DNA of 64,000 nt, taken from Pelobacter sp. (GTDB lineage Bacteria; Desulfobacterota; Desulfuromonadia; Geobacterales; Pseudopelobacteraceae). The notes beneath the pieces were generated by a model. That model was not told where the DNA came from. It saw nothing but the letters and a program-made list of their open reading frames with translations, and did no database searches. The position numbers and the translations under genes were made by a program. The stretch covers positions 62,001 through 126,000 of the forward strand of contig JAVBXN010000060.1 of assembly GCA_030824515.1 (NCBI GenBank), read 5' to 3'. This document shows, in pieces, positions 9,122-20,220 of this stretch (position 1 is the first letter of the stretch; each line of letters begins with the position of its first letter).

Positions 9122-9660
9122 TCAATAACACGATTGCGAGACGATACGCCAAGGCGCTGGTGCAACTTGGTTCGGAGGGCGGACTTGTGGACCAGTTCCG
9201 TGAGGAATTGGCTGCGGTAGACCGTCTTTTTGCCGGCAACTCTGAGTTGCGTGCCGCTTTTGGCGACCCTGCCATTACGCTTGAACAGAAGAAATCGATC
9301 ATGAGAGAGCTGGTTGCCAAATTGGCCTGCTCGGAGTTGGTTGGAAATTTTCTGTTGCTTCTGGTCGATAAGAATCGCACTGCTTTTCTTGGCCAGATTG
9401 TACAAACCTATGAAAAACTCGCCGACGACTTTTCCGGCGTGATTCGCCCTGTTATCAGGAGCGCCTTCCCGCTTGATGATAGTCAGGTAACAGCCATTCA
9501 GGTGGCACTTGAAAAGAAGAGCGGAAAGAAAGTGGTTCTGCAGGTACAGGTGGATGCGACTCTTCTGGGTGGTGTTATTACCCAGATAGGTGATACCGCC
9601 TACGACAGCAGTGTCAAGACCCAGCTTAAACGGATTCAAGATATATTACAGAAGGGGTAG
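9118..9660 (+). CDS. atpH: ATP synthase F1 subunit delta
   Basis: 180 residues, the family's usual length. It starts with GTG 9118 in a GTGA overlap with the atpF stop, so translation is probably coupled. The N-terminus [14 protein letters not shown] is the conserved delta (OSCP) signature. The C-terminal stretch [22 protein letters not shown] is the other conserved block, which contacts the b stalk. Delta sits on top of F1 and connects it to the stator. Confidence 0.95.
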   Translation: MINNTIARRYAKALVQLGSEGGLVDQFREELAAVDRLFAGNSELRAAFGDPAITLEQKKSIMRELVAKLACSELVGNFLLLLVDKNRTAFLGQIVQTYEKLADDFSGVIRPVIRSAFPLDDSQVTAIQVALEKKSGKKVVLQVQVDATLLGGVITQIGDTAYDSSVKTQLKRIQDILQKG

Positions 9661-9668
9661 GAGTTTCC

Positions 9669-11177
9669 ATGGAAATCAAAGCCGAAGAGATCAGCGAGAT
9701 CATCAGAAAGCAAATCAAGGAGTATGGTAAGGAAGTTGAAGTGTCGGAAACCGGCACAATCATCTCCATTGGTGACGGTATTGCCCGTATTCACGGCCTG
9801 GCTGGCGCCATGGCCGGCGAATTGCTGGAGTTTCCGGGCGGTGTGTCCGGCATGGTTCTTAACCTTGAAGAGGACAATGTCGGTGCTGCTATTCTTGGTG
9901 AATTTGCCGAGATCAAAGAGGGTGACACTGTCAAGCGTACCGGTCGCATTACCGAGGTACCAGTAGGCGACGCACTGATCGGCCGCGTTGTTAACGCAAT
10001 CGGCCAGCCGATTGATGGCAAGGGCGCCATCAATACCAGCAGCTTCAGCAAGGTAGAGATCAAAGCCCCCGGTATTGTTGACCGCAAGTCGGTTCACCAG
10101 CCAATGGCAACCGGCCTGAAGGCAATCGATTCCATGGTTCCAATCGGACGTGGCCAGCGCGAGTTGATCATCGGCGACCGCCAGACCGGTAAAACCGCTG
10201 TAGCACTCGATACGATCATCAACCAGAAAGGCGGCGACGTGGTTTGTATCTATGTCGCCATCGGACAGAAGCGTTCCACGGTTGCCCAGGTTGTTTCCAA
10301 GCTGACCGAGCATGGCGCCATGGATTACACGATCGTTGTTGCCGCTACCGCTTCCGAGTCTGCCCCGCTTCAGTTCATCGCCCCCTACACCGGCGTTACC
10401 ATGGGCGAGTTCTTCCGCGACACCGGCAAGCATGCCCTGATCATTTATGATGACCTTTCCAAGCAGGCCGTAGCCTATCGTCAGCTTTCCCTGTTGCTGC
10501 GCCGTCCTCCAGGACGTGAAGCTTACCCGGGTGACGTATTCTATCTGCACAGCCGTCTGCTGGAGCGCGCCTGCAAACTTTCCGATGCACGTGGAGCCGG
10601 ATCATTGACCGCGCTGCCGATCATCGAGACCCAGGCTGGTGACGTATCCGCCTACATCCCGACTAACGTAATTTCGATTACTGACGGCCAGATCTATCTG
10701 GAGTCCGACCTGTTCTTCTCCGGTGTTCGTCCGGCTATTAACGTTGGTCTCTCTGTTTCGCGTGTTGGCGGCTCGGCCCAGACCAAATCAATGAAACAGG
10801 TTGCAGGTACGTTGCGTCTCGACCTTGCCCAGTATCGCGAGATGGCGGCATTTGCCCAGTTCGGTTCCGATCTGGACAAGGCCACTCAGATGCAGTTGGC
10901 TCGTGGTGAGCGCCTGGTTGAAGTTCTGAAACAGCCCCAGTATCGCCCGATTCCAAACGAGAAGCAGGTTGTAATCATCTTTGCCGCCAACAACGGCTTT
11001 ATGGATGAGCTGCCTGTTGCTGTTCTCAAACGTTACGAAACTGAACTGTATTCATTCTTCGATAACCGTCAGGCTGAGTTATTGGTTGAGCTTCGCGACA
11101 AAAAAGCGATCGATGATGACCTGAAGAAGCGCATGATATCTGCACTGGAGCAGTTCAAAAAGGAATTTACCGCTTAA
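9669..11177 (+). CDS. atpA: ATP synthase F1 subunit alpha
   Basis: 502 residues, full length. Walker [12 protein letters not shown] lies near residue 170. The beta-barrel domain is N-terminal and the conserved [19 protein letters not shown] leads into the nucleotide site. Alpha carries the non-catalytic nucleotide sites and alternates with beta in the hexamer. The C-terminal PALMAN/ATP-synt C region ends near EQFKKEF. It follows atpH after 8 bp, with GGGGTAGGAG as ribosome site. Confidence 0.97.
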   Translation: MEIKAEEISEIIRKQIKEYGKEVEVSETGTIISIGDGIARIHGLAGAMAGELLEFPGGVSGMVLNLEEDNVGAAILGEFAEIKEGDTVKRTGRITEVPVGDALIGRVVNAIGQPIDGKGAINTSSFSKVEIKAPGIVDRKSVHQPMATGLKAIDSMVPIGRGQRELIIGDRQTGKTAVALDTIINQKGGDVVCIYVAIGQKRSTVAQVVSKLTEHGAMDYTIVVAATASESAPLQFIAPYTGVTMGEFFRDTGKHALIIYDDLSKQAVAYRQLSLLLRRPPGREAYPGDVFYLHSRLLERACKLSDARGAGSLTALPIIETQAGDVSAYIPTNVISITDGQIYLESDLFFSGVRPAINVGLSVSRVGGSAQTKSMKQVAGTLRLDLAQYREMAAFAQFGSDLDKATQMQLARGERLVEVLKQPQYRPIPNEKQVVIIFAANNGFMDELPVAVLKRYETELYSFFDNRQAELLVELRDKKAIDDDLKKRMISALEQFKKEFTA

Positions 11178-11195
11178 GCAAGGACGGTTTGAAAC

Positions 11196-12062
11196 ATGGC
11201 GAGCCTTAAAAGCATAAAAAAACGGATTGTCTCCGTAAAGAATACGCGCCAGATCACCAAGGCCATGAAAATGGTTTCGGCGGCAAAACTGCGCCGGGCA
11301 CAGGAAAACGTGGTGGCTGCCAGGCCTTATGCAAAGAAGCTTGGTGAAGTGCTGCAGTCACTGGCCGGTAATCTTGAAGGAGATCTGCACCCGCTGCTTG
11401 AGAAACGTGAAGCTAAAAAACTGCTGCTGATAGTAGTTACATCGGATCGCGGTCTGTGCGGCGGCTTCAACACCAACCTTTGCAAGGCCGGTGAACGTTA
11501 TATCAAGGAAAAACAGGGTGCATTCGAGCAGATAAGCGTAATGACGGTCGGTCGTAAAGGTTACGAGTATTTCAAGAATCGCCTTACGGTGTATAAGAAC
11601 TTCACAGGCGTGATCTCCAAGCCGACTTATCAAGTCGCCGCCAAGCTTGGTCAGGAGGTCATTGATGGATTTCAGGAAGGTGAATACGATCAGGTTGAGT
11701 TGTTGTATAACTCCTTCCGTACGGTCATGACACAGGACATAACATTCCAGCAGCTGCTTCCGGTTGTTCCTGAAGAAAAAGCAGTTGTGGATGAAGCGCC
11801 GGTGGAATACATCTACGAACCGTCGGTTGGAGAGCTTTTGGCTGAAATATTGCCGAAAAATATTGAGGTACAGCTCTTCAAGTCCATGCTGGAATCGGTT
11901 GCCGGTGAGCATGGAGCCCGTATGACCGCCATGGACAGCGCCTCCAAAAACGCATCCGAGATGATCGGCAAACTGACGCTGCAATACAACCGTGCCCGTC
12001 AGGCCGCCATTACAACGGAATTGATGGAAATCATCTCCGGCTCGGAATCCATCAAGGGATAA
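11196..12062 (+). CDS. atpG: ATP synthase F1 subunit gamma
   Basis: 288 residues. The N-terminal helix [34 protein letters not shown] and the C-terminal helix [20 protein letters not shown]... form the antiparallel coiled coil that rotates inside alpha3beta3. Between them lies the Rossmann-like domain with [10 protein letters not shown]. The start ATG 11196 follows a purine-rich AAGGACGG. It sits 18 bp behind atpA. Confidence 0.96.
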   Translation: MASLKSIKKRIVSVKNTRQITKAMKMVSAAKLRRAQENVVAARPYAKKLGEVLQSLAGNLEGDLHPLLEKREAKKLLLIVVTSDRGLCGGFNTNLCKAGERYIKEKQGAFEQISVMTVGRKGYEYFKNRLTVYKNFTGVISKPTYQVAAKLGQEVIDGFQEGEYDQVELLYNSFRTVMTQDITFQQLLPVVPEEKAVVDEAPVEYIYEPSVGELLAEILPKNIEVQLFKSMLESVAGEHGARMTAMDSASKNASEMIGKLTLQYNRARQAAITTELMEIISGSESIKG

Positions 12063-12086
12063 TATTTAAGATCGAACACTATATGA

Positions 12087-13532
<1,446 letters not shown>

Positions 13533-13540
13533 TTTTATCG

Positions 13541-13599
13541 TGTAGGGGCATCCCCTTGCGGGTGCCCAAAGCAGGGCAGGTGCAAGACCTGCCCCTACA
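13541..13599. repeat. REP-like double-hairpin palindrome between atpD and atpC
   Basis: Outer inverted repeat: TGTAGGGGCA (13541-13550) and TGCCCCTACA (13590-13599). Inside are two further hairpins: GGGCA-CCC pairing with GGGTGCCC (13545-13566), and GGGCAGGT/ACCTGCCC (13574-13581 and 13587-13594, loop GCAAG). The architecture resembles a bacterial interspersed mosaic element. It lies inside the atp operon and ends 10 nt before the atpC start, so its structured RNA might tune epsilon expression. Confidence 0.8.
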
Positions 13600-13609
13600 A
13601 GGATCATAT

Positions 13610-14026
13610 ATGGCTGAAAAGATGAAGCTTGAAATAGTTACCCCCTATAAGAAAGTTGTCGAGGTAGAAGTTGACGAAGTTACCGCCACCGGTAAGCTCG
13701 GTGAGTTTGGTGTACTTCCGGGCCACGCACCGTTTCTGACATCGCTCCGTATCGGAGAGCTCTGCTACAAGTCGGAGGGGGCTCTTGTCTCCATGGCGCT
13801 TAACTGGGGTTACTTTGAAATCAAGGACGATACGATCATTGTTCTTGTTGAAACCGCCGAGTACGCTGATGATATCGATATCGAGCGTGCCAGGGCAGCC
13901 CAGGGTCGTGCCGAGGAAGCGCTCAAAAAGCTCACTCCGGAAGATAAACAGTTCAAGATCTACGAGGCTGCGCTTGAACGTTCGATAATTCGTATGCAGG
14001 TCGCTGGCAAAGCGGTACGCAAGTAA
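13610..14026 (+). CDS. atpC: ATP synthase F1 subunit epsilon
   Basis: 138 residues. ATG 13610 is behind AAGGA; an in-frame ATG at 13556 lies inside the palindromic repeat and is rejected. The N-terminal beta-sandwich shows the conserved GELGVLPGHAPFLT-like segment (here GEFGVLPGHAPFLTSL). The C-terminal part is the two-helix domain (DIERARAAQGRAEEAL) that can insert between alpha and beta to inhibit hydrolysis. It is the last gene of the atp operon and a terminator follows. Confidence 0.95.
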   Translation: MAEKMKLEIVTPYKKVVEVEVDEVTATGKLGEFGVLPGHAPFLTSLRIGELCYKSEGALVSMALNWGYFEIKDDTIIVLVETAEYADDIDIERARAAQGRAEEALKKLTPEDKQFKIYEAALERSIIRMQVAGKAVRK

Positions 14027-14053
14027 CAACACAACCGGATAATGATAAAACTG

Positions 14054-14079
14054 GAGCGGCGTAAATGCCGCTCTTTTTT
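14054..14079 (+). terminator. Rho-independent terminator of the atp operon
   Basis: GAGCGGC (14054-14060), loop GTAAAT, GCCGCTC (14067-14073), then six T residues. Confidence 0.92.
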
Positions 14080-14149
14080 GTTTAAGTGGATAAACTGATT
14101 CAACTTTGTTATAAACCTACAGCTGCTGATCATGTTGTAGGAGATTTAT

Positions 14150-14671
14150 ATGCCGCTTTCCAATGAACTCAGACGCAATAACTGTTACGAGATATTTTCC
14201 CAATCCACCGGTGTTGAAATCCGTCCCGCAGTCAGGAGTCACGAGGAGAGGGGTGTTGTCGTTGAACGCTCCGGAAGAATACAGCTACGTTTCTTCAAGC
14301 TGACCCCCAAGGCAAATCCGGACGATTTAACCCAGATACGCTTTGTCTGCGAACCGGACGAAGCCTTCGAACTGTCCCATAAAATCTCCTGTGTTGCTGC
14401 TTCGGCAACTCCCTGCAAAGAAAAACTCAATCCCCACAAGTTCTCGACGGGAGAGCCGGCGACCGAAACTGTCACTACACTTTCCGTTGAAAAGTGGGAG
14501 CGTAACGGCAAGAGTGGCTTCGCCTTGACGGTGGGGCGGGGCAAGGACTTCATCAGCGTTCCAGTTCCATTGGCAAAATATCTGTTTGCCGCCGAATTCC
14601 TCAGATACCTGTCAACAGATCAATGCTGGGTCGAACGATCAGATAAAGTATCTTCCAAAAAATCTCCCTGA
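14150..14671 (+). CDS. uncharacterised 173-residue soluble protein
   Basis: I do not recognise a family. The protein starts at ATG 14150 behind TAGGAGATTT. It has no signal peptide or membrane helix, three Cys residues outside any clear metal motif (CYE, FVCEP, ISCVAAS), and a mixed beta-rich composition. The short basic tail is VSSKKSP. The stop is followed one base later by the start of the radical SAM gene (ATG 14673), so the two are probably translated together and may be functionally linked. It follows the atp operon terminator, so it needs its own promoter, for which only weak candidates are visible. Confidence 0.7.
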   Translation: MPLSNELRRNNCYEIFSQSTGVEIRPAVRSHEERGVVVERSGRIQLRFFKLTPKANPDDLTQIRFVCEPDEAFELSHKISCVAASATPCKEKLNPHKFSTGEPATETVTTLSVEKWERNGKSGFALTVGRGKDFISVPVPLAKYLFAAEFLRYLSTDQCWVERSDKVSSKKSP

Positions 14672-14672
14672 T

Positions 14673-15596
14673 ATGTCCATTGCCAAGCGCTACAGCACGT
14701 TTTCCGGTGAATTGAAGCGTGTGTTCGATTGCAAGGTCCAGCGAATATCCATCGATGCCGGTCTTACCTGTCCGAATCTGGATGGAACACTGGATAACAG
14801 GGGCTGTATTTACTGCGGAGGCCATGGGTCCGGCTCGTACGGAATACGCCGTGAGCTTGCTATCACCGGGCAGTTACAGGACGGCATGGAAGTGATGCGC
14901 CGCAAGTACAAGGCCTCGGCATTTCTGGCTTACTTCCAGTCCTATTCCAATACATATGCGCCGGTGGAACTACTGCGGAGGATGTACGGGGAAGCCCTGG
15001 CCGTACCCGGTGTAGTCGGCATGATTTCAGCTACCCGTCCGGATTGCCTGGCGGTTGATATAATGGATTATCTGGAGGAACTCAACGGCCGTACCTACTT
15101 CTGGCTTGAGCTGGGAATGCAGTCAATGCACGACAAGAGCCTGGAATTGATCAACAGGCGTCATGACCATGCCTGTCTGGTTGATGCTGTTCGGCGGGCA
15201 AAAGCGCGGGGATTGCGGATATGCGTGCATGTGATTCTGGGGTTGCCGGGTGAATCGAAGGCTGAAATTCTGGCCATGGCCGGAGAGTTGAACCGGTTGC
15301 AGGTCGATGGAGTCAAGTTGCATCTGCTGCACGTGATGCGCGGAACCGCGCTGGCGGATATGTATGCGCGCGGAGAGGTAGATGTGATGGACCGCGACGG
15401 CTATGCCGGACTGGTCTGTGACTTCCTGGAACTACTGGATCCGCGGATTTTGATCCATCGCCTGACCGGCGATGGCGGCCGTGATAATCTGATCGCTCCG
15501 CTCTGGTCTTTGAAGAAATTCGAGATACTCAACCTGATCGATGCGGAACTCGAACGGCGCGGAACATGCCAGGGCAGCCGCTTCAATCCCTTATAG
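14673..15596 (+). CDS. radical SAM protein, YhcC/TIGR01212 type
   Basis: 307 residues. The cluster motif has the stretched spacing of this family: C-P-N-L-D-G then G-C-I-Y-C (CX12CX2C) rather than CX3CX2C. Later blocks are typical of radical SAM TIM barrels: FQSYSNTYAP, GMISATRPDC, FWLELGMQSMHDKSLELINR and VHVILGLPGESK. E. coli YhcC has the same layout, and its exact reaction is not something I can state from sequence. ATG 14673 is chosen because it lies one base after the preceding stop; an upstream in-frame ATG (14586) is inside that gene. Its stop codon abuts the stop of the convergent kup gene with no intervening base. Confidence 0.88.
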   Translation: MSIAKRYSTFSGELKRVFDCKVQRISIDAGLTCPNLDGTLDNRGCIYCGGHGSGSYGIRRELAITGQLQDGMEVMRRKYKASAFLAYFQSYSNTYAPVELLRRMYGEALAVPGVVGMISATRPDCLAVDIMDYLEELNGRTYFWLELGMQSMHDKSLELINRRHDHACLVDAVRRAKARGLRICVHVILGLPGESKAEILAMAGELNRLQVDGVKLHLLHVMRGTALADMYARGEVDVMDRDGYAGLVCDFLELLDPRILIHRLTGDGGRDNLIAPLWSLKKFEILNLIDAELERRGTCQGSRFNPL

Positions 15597-17417
15597 CTAC
15601 ATCTCCACCCGCGTAACCACTCCCTGCAGTTTGGCGGCCGGCAGCTTGTTGAACTGTACGAAGTTGGGGGTCAGCTTCTTGATCAGTGCGAACACCTTCC
15701 AGAGCGGGTTCCTGGTTTCAATATCCTCGATGCCGTAGAAGATGACCTTTTCTTTAATGCCATTTTCCGCAAGCAGTTTCTCTATATCCAACACCTCCAT
15801 GTAGCCGGCGTTGACTTCAAAAAACTCCAGACCTGTGCCCACATCCTTCTTGTGATGGCAGCTGACATCGAACGGTTCATCGGTTCGTACTATGGAAATG
15901 AAGATATTGCGTTCATAGATGATGTTGGAACGGATCACGCAATGCACAATATAGGGCGGGATCACGTCCAATCCCTTGAGGAAGAAGAGTGCCGTACCGG
16001 ATATGTTCTTGTCTTTGGCGTAGATCTGCTCGTAGGAGAGCATGAATATGTCCAGCTCGAGCGGCCGCAGAGCCCGGTAGAGTGCGCGCTGACCATTGGT
16101 CCAGATCAGGATGGTAGCGAAGGGGATCGAGGCCAGTATCAACGACCAATAAGCGCCATGGGGAAACTTGGAGAAGGTCGAAGTGAAGTAGACTATGTCT
16201 ATAATGGCGATGATCACAACGATCGGAACTTTCCACTTCTTGGTGGTCTTGGAGAAAACCATGATCATCATCAAGGCGGTGATGGTCATTGAGCCTGTGA
16301 CCGCCATGCCGTAAGCGGCGGCCAGGTTGCCGGACTTCTGGAAGAAGAACATCACAAAGATGACCGCTACCATCAATGTCCAGTTGACCGCTCCGATATA
16401 AATCTGTGACTGGATCTGGCTGGAAGTATAATCGACTTTGAAAAGGGGCATCAGGCGGGTGGTGATTCCCTGGTAGACGATCGAAAATACGCCGCTGATG
16501 ATCGATTGGGAGGCGATGATGGTAGCCATGATCGTAAGTATCAGGAAAGGGATGTAAAGCAGTGCCGACTGGCTCTGGATCATTGCGAAGAGTATGTTTT
16601 TGGCCTCGGGGTTGCGCAGGATGAAGGCCCCCTGGCCGAGATAGTTCAAGTAGAGAGCTGCAAAGACGAAATACCAGGCCCGGATGATCGGTTTCTTGCC
16701 CAGATGCCCCATGTCGGCATACAGCGCTTCGCCGCCGGTTGAACAGAGAATCACTTCCGAAAGTACGATGTAGCCGGCAAAGCCGTTCTGGCGAAAAAAC
16801 TCGAGTGCATGCCAGGGATTAACGGCAGAAACTATTCCCGGCGTGCCGGAGATAGAAATAAGTCCTGATAACAGCAGAGCACCGAAATAGACCAGCATGA
16901 TCGGTCCGAAGATGCCGGCCATCTTGTCGGTCCCGCGTGACTGGAAGAAGAACAACGTGAAGGCGATCAGGGCGGCGATTATAACCAGCACCGACTGCTT
17001 GGTGGCAGCCAGAGATGGAATCAGCAGCAGACCTTCCACGGCCGAAAGTATCGAGATGGCGGGCGTGATGACCCCGTCCCCCAGCAAGAGCGAGACCCCC
17101 AGGAAGGAGAGGAAACCGGCGAAAGCCAGTATGCGCCCCTTCTTGAAGAGCTTGATGATGATCTCGCGCAGCACGATTTCACCACCCTGGCCCTTTCTGC
17201 CCAGGCTCATGGCCAGCCAAGCGTATTCGGCCGTCACCAGGATGGTCATGGTCCAGAAAACCAGCGACAGGATGCCGTAAACGTTGGCCACGGTAGGCTT
17301 GGTCATGGCAAAGACCACGGTCAAGGTATAAATCGGGCTGGTGCCGATGTCTCCGAAAACCAGTCCCAGAGCCTTAACGATGCCGCCCCAGAATGAATCC
17401 TCATGTTTTTGGGTCAT
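15597..17417 (-). CDS. kup: low-affinity potassium transporter Kup, copy 1
   Basis: 606 residues. A K+:H+ symporter of the KUP/HAK/KT family in the inner membrane, with about 12 hydrophobic segments and a soluble C-terminal domain. The N-terminal hallmark GLVFGDIGTSPIYTL and the EAYWLAMSLGRKGQGGE-like loop are visible. The start at 17417 (MTQKHEDSFWGG) follows GAAGGC. An in-frame ATG at 17450 lies in the loop of a terminator hairpin and is rejected. The final 14 residues (KLPAAKLQGVVTRVEM) are identical to those of the adjacent kup copy, so this is a tandem duplication. No copy of the 53-bp kdp/kup2 promoter block precedes it; it may depend on read-through from kup2. Confidence 0.95.
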   Translation of the reverse strand: MTQKHEDSFWGGIVKALGLVFGDIGTSPIYTLTVVFAMTKPTVANVYGILSLVFWTMTILVTAEYAWLAMSLGRKGQGGEIVLREIIIKLFKKGRILAFAGFLSFLGVSLLLGDGVITPAISILSAVEGLLLIPSLAATKQSVLVIIAALIAFTLFFFQSRGTDKMAGIFGPIMLVYFGALLLSGLISISGTPGIVSAVNPWHALEFFRQNGFAGYIVLSEVILCSTGGEALYADMGHLGKKPIIRAWYFVFAALYLNYLGQGAFILRNPEAKNILFAMIQSQSALLYIPFLILTIMATIIASQSIISGVFSIVYQGITTRLMPLFKVDYTSSQIQSQIYIGAVNWTLMVAVIFVMFFFQKSGNLAAAYGMAVTGSMTITALMMIMVFSKTTKKWKVPIVVIIAIIDIVYFTSTFSKFPHGAYWSLILASIPFATILIWTNGQRALYRALRPLELDIFMLSYEQIYAKDKNISGTALFFLKGLDVIPPYIVHCVIRSNIIYERNIFISIVRTDEPFDVSCHHKKDVGTGLEFFEVNAGYMEVLDIEKLLAENGIKEKVIFYGIEDIETRNPLWKVFALIKKLTPNFVQFNKLPAAKLQGVVTRVEM

Positions 17418-17431
17418 GTAATCTGCCTTCG

Positions 17432-17461
17432 AAAAAAGTAAGGGCGGCATTTCTGCCGCCC
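17432..17461 (-). terminator. intrinsic terminator between the two kup genes
   Basis: On the minus strand GGGCGGCA (17461-17454), loop GAAA, TGCCGCCC (17449-17442), then TTACTTTTTT. It lies after kup copy 2 and just before kup copy 1, so copy 1 would be expressed at lower level or from its own signals. Confidence 0.85.
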
Positions 17462-17504
17462 CCGCTTATACATCATTTGTGTCTGAAATGTCACCAGAAG
17501 AGTG

Positions 17505-19325
17505 TTACATCTCGACTCTAGTCACCACGCCCTGCAGTTTGGCCGCCGGCAGTTTGTTGAACTGCACGAAATTTGGGGTCTGGCGCTTGATGGTGGAGAA
17601 CAGTTTCCATGCAACATTATTGGTCTCAATGTCTTCGATTCCGTAGAAAATAACCTTTTCCATGATACCGTTACTCTTCAGAATACTTTCGATATCAAGA
17701 ATCTCCATATAGCCGACCTGGATTTCAATTGCATCCAGGCCGCTTGCCAGGTCTGTTTTCAAATCCGTCTCCAGGCCGTAAGGTTCGTCGGTGCGGATGA
17801 TCGAGATCAACACGTTGCGTTCGTAGATGATATTGCTGCGGATAATGCAGTGTACCAAATAGGGTGGAATGACGCTCCACTCCTTGACGAAGAACAGGCC
17901 GGTGCCGGGGATGTTCTTGCCCTTGGCGTAGATTTGTTCATAGGCCAGCTCAAAGGTGTCAAAATCCAGCGGTTTGAGTGCCCGGTACAGTGCCCGTTGA
18001 CCCTTGGTCCAGACGATGATGGTGATGAACGGGATCGCAGCCAGGATGATCGACCAGTAGCCGCCATGGGGGAACTTATTCAGGTTGGCAATCAGAAAAA
18101 CCAGGTCGGCGAAGGTGACCAGCAGAGCTATTGGAACCTTCCATTTCTTGGTGGTGCGGGAGTAGATCATCGTCATCATTATGCCGGTGATGGTCATGGT
18201 CCCGGTCACGGCCAGGCCGTAGGCAGCTGCCAGATTCTCGGATTTTCGGAAGACCAGCATGATCAGGATAACTGCTGCCAGCAGCATCCAGTTGATCGAG
18301 CTGATGTAGATCTGGGATTTCAGATGGGTCGAGGTGTAGTCTACCTTGAGTAGCGGCAGGATGCGGGTGGTGATTCCCTGGTAGATGATCGAGAAAACCC
18401 CACTGATCAGAGCCTGTGATGCGATCACGGTGGCGCTGATGGTCAGGATCAGGAAAGGGATGTAAAGTATGGCTGCTTCATTGCGTACCATGCCGAACAG
18501 CACGTTCTTCGCTTCGGGATGGGTGATGATGTAGGCACCCTGGCCCAGGTAGTTGATTACCAGCGCCGCAAAGACAAAGTACCAGGCCCGTACGATCGGC
18601 TTGCGACCAAGATGGCCCATGTCGGCATAGAGCGCCTCGCCTCCGGTGGCGCAGAGGATGACCTCGGAGAGAACAAAAAAACCCGCCAGACCGTTATCAT
18701 ACAGGAACCGTGCAGCATACCATGGACTCAGTGATTTCAGTACAACCGGGTGGTCGATGATCGAGAACGCACCCGACAGGGTCAGGGATACGAACCAGAG
18801 TACCATCAACGGTCCAAAGGCGCGGGCCACCTTGTCGGTGCCCTTGTTCTGGAATATGAAGAGACCGACTGCGATGATCGCTGCTATCAGGATCAGGACG
18901 TTCTGCGAGGTGTGTTCCAGTCCGGGAATCAGCTCGATACCCTCCACAGCCGAGAGAATCGAGATTGCGGGAGTGATTACGCCGTCGCCGATCAGCAGGC
19001 AGATGCCGACATAGGAAAGGAAGGTGACAAACGCCAGTGTGCGCCCGGGCTTGATCATCCTCACCAGGATTTCGCGCAGGACTATCGTGCCCCCCTCGCC
19101 CTTGCGCCCCAGGCTCATGGCCAGCCAGGCGTACTCGACCATTACCAGGATCACCAGTGTCCAGACAATCAGTGAAACGATGCCGTAAATACTCTCCTGG
19201 GATGGCTTGGTGAGGGTGATTATGACAGTAAGGGTATATATCGGGCTGGTACCGATATCTCCGAACACCAGGCCAAGCGCCTTTACAATGCCGCCCCAGT
19301 ATGATTCTGCTTCGTGCTGCTTCAT
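17505..19325 (-). CDS. kup: low-affinity potassium transporter Kup, copy 2
   Basis: 606 residues, a close paralogue of the neighbouring kup gene, with the same GLVFGDIGTSPIYTL motif, KGEGGTIVLREI loop and C-terminal domain. ATG 19325 follows AGGGGC. Divergence between copies is spread through the membrane segments and the C-terminal cytosolic domain (for example YMEILDIESILKSNG versus YMEVLDIEKLLAENG). Its upstream region carries a 53-bp block also found before the kdp operon, implying KdpDE control, which is unusual for Kup. The gene follows kdpE in the same direction after 167 bp. Confidence 0.95.
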   Translation of the reverse strand: MKQHEAESYWGGIVKALGLVFGDIGTSPIYTLTVIITLTKPSQESIYGIVSLIVWTLVILVMVEYAWLAMSLGRKGEGGTIVLREILVRMIKPGRTLAFVTFLSYVGICLLIGDGVITPAISILSAVEGIELIPGLEHTSQNVLILIAAIIAVGLFIFQNKGTDKVARAFGPLMVLWFVSLTLSGAFSIIDHPVVLKSLSPWYAARFLYDNGLAGFFVLSEVILCATGGEALYADMGHLGRKPIVRAWYFVFAALVINYLGQGAYIITHPEAKNVLFGMVRNEAAILYIPFLILTISATVIASQALISGVFSIIYQGITTRILPLLKVDYTSTHLKSQIYISSINWMLLAAVILIMLVFRKSENLAAAYGLAVTGTMTITGIMMTMIYSRTTKKWKVPIALLVTFADLVFLIANLNKFPHGGYWSIILAAIPFITIIVWTKGQRALYRALKPLDFDTFELAYEQIYAKGKNIPGTGLFFVKEWSVIPPYLVHCIIRSNIIYERNVLISIIRTDEPYGLETDLKTDLASGLDAIEIQVGYMEILDIESILKSNGIMEKVIFYGIEDIETNNVAWKLFSTIKRQTPNFVQFNKLPAAKLQGVVTRVEM

Positions 19326-19371
19326 GATAGCTGCCCCTGATCAAGCGATATCATTTCATACTAGATTGTTT

Positions 19372-19424
19372 GGTATAAAGATTATGTCAAGATATCAGGC
19401 AGGAGCATCAAGAAAGTATCAAGA
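19372..19424 (-). promoter_or_regulatory. putative KdpE-controlled promoter block of kup2
   Basis: Read toward kup2 the block has TCTTGA, 5 bp, TCTTGA, 15 bp, TCTTGA and then, 5 bp on, TTTATACC, which could be a -10 box about 45 nt before the start codon. The same elements with exactly the same total length (53 bp) precede the kdp operon. Direct hexamers one helical turn (11 bp) apart are how OmpR-family regulators such as KdpE commonly bind. Confidence 0.65.
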
Positions 19425-19492
19425 TCGTATTCGGAGAAGCGTTGGATCGCGGAAGTCAGTCGTTATGCCGGGTCACGATCTAACTTATTTAC

Positions 19493-20182
19493 TTAGAGAG
19501 TGAGCCGGTATCCGACACCAGGCTCGGTGATGATGTGACGGGGACGGGACGGGTCGGCTTCGATTTTGCGCCGCAAATTGCTGACGTTGACTCGCAACAC
19601 GTGCGGCTGCTCCAGATAGGCGATGCCCCAGACCTGTTTGAGTATCTGGCTGTGGGTCAGGACCTTGCCGGCGTGGGTAACCATCAGTCGCAGGATGTCG
19701 TATTCGGTGGGGGTCAGTGAAACTTCCTCGCCTTGGATGGTGACCTGGCGGCGGGTCAGATCTACCTGCAGACCGTTGCTGGTGTAGATCGGTTCCGGAA
19801 CCTCCTGGAGAGAGCGTCGCAGCGCGGCCCTGATACGAGCGAGGAGTTCTCCGACGCCGAAGGGTTTGGTCAGATAGTCGTCGGCCCCTGCATTCAGGGC
19901 CGCTACCTTGTCATTCTCGTGTTCACGAACAGACAGCACGATAATCGGCACCTGCGACCATTCGCGGAGTCGTGTGAGCACCTCGATACCATCCAGGTCG
20001 GGCAGTCCCAGGTCGAGCAGGATGATATCAGGTTTGAAGGCCGCAGCCGCCGCCAGGCCGGCGTGCCCGTTCTCGGCCTCGTGCAGTGAAAAATCTTCAC
20101 TGGACAGGATCGTGTGGAGAAAACGCCTGATGGCCAGTTCATCGTCAATAATCAGGATGCGGGGCAGGTTCTCGGCAGACAT
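19493..20182 (-). CDS. kdpE: KdpE response regulator of potassium limitation
   Basis: 229 residues, OmpR/PhoB family. The receiver domain has the acidic pair DD (residues 13-14), the phospho-acceptor Asp57 in LLDLGLPD and the conserved Lys in LTKPF. The C-terminal winged helix shows LTPTEYDILRLMVTHAGKVLTH and HVLRVNVSNLRRKIE. It activates kdp transcription when phosphorylated by KdpD. It lies 38 bp behind kdpD on the same strand, after the structural genes as in E. coli. Confidence 0.95.
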   Translation of the reverse strand: MSAENLPRILIIDDELAIRRFLHTILSSEDFSLHEAENGHAGLAAAAAFKPDIILLDLGLPDLDGIEVLTRLREWSQVPIIVLSVREHENDKVAALNAGADDYLTKPFGVGELLARIRAALRRSLQEVPEPIYTSNGLQVDLTRRQVTIQGEEVSLTPTEYDILRLMVTHAGKVLTHSQILKQVWGIAYLEQPHVLRVNVSNLRRKIEADPSRPRHIITEPGVGYRLTL

Positions 20183-20220
20183 GGATTTACCTCGTTGTAG
20201 TACTACAGCGCAATATGGTG

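Noticed and set aside
9636-10550. A 304-codon minus-strand frame opposite atpA
   Set aside because: Shadow of the alpha-subunit gene, with no motif or start context.
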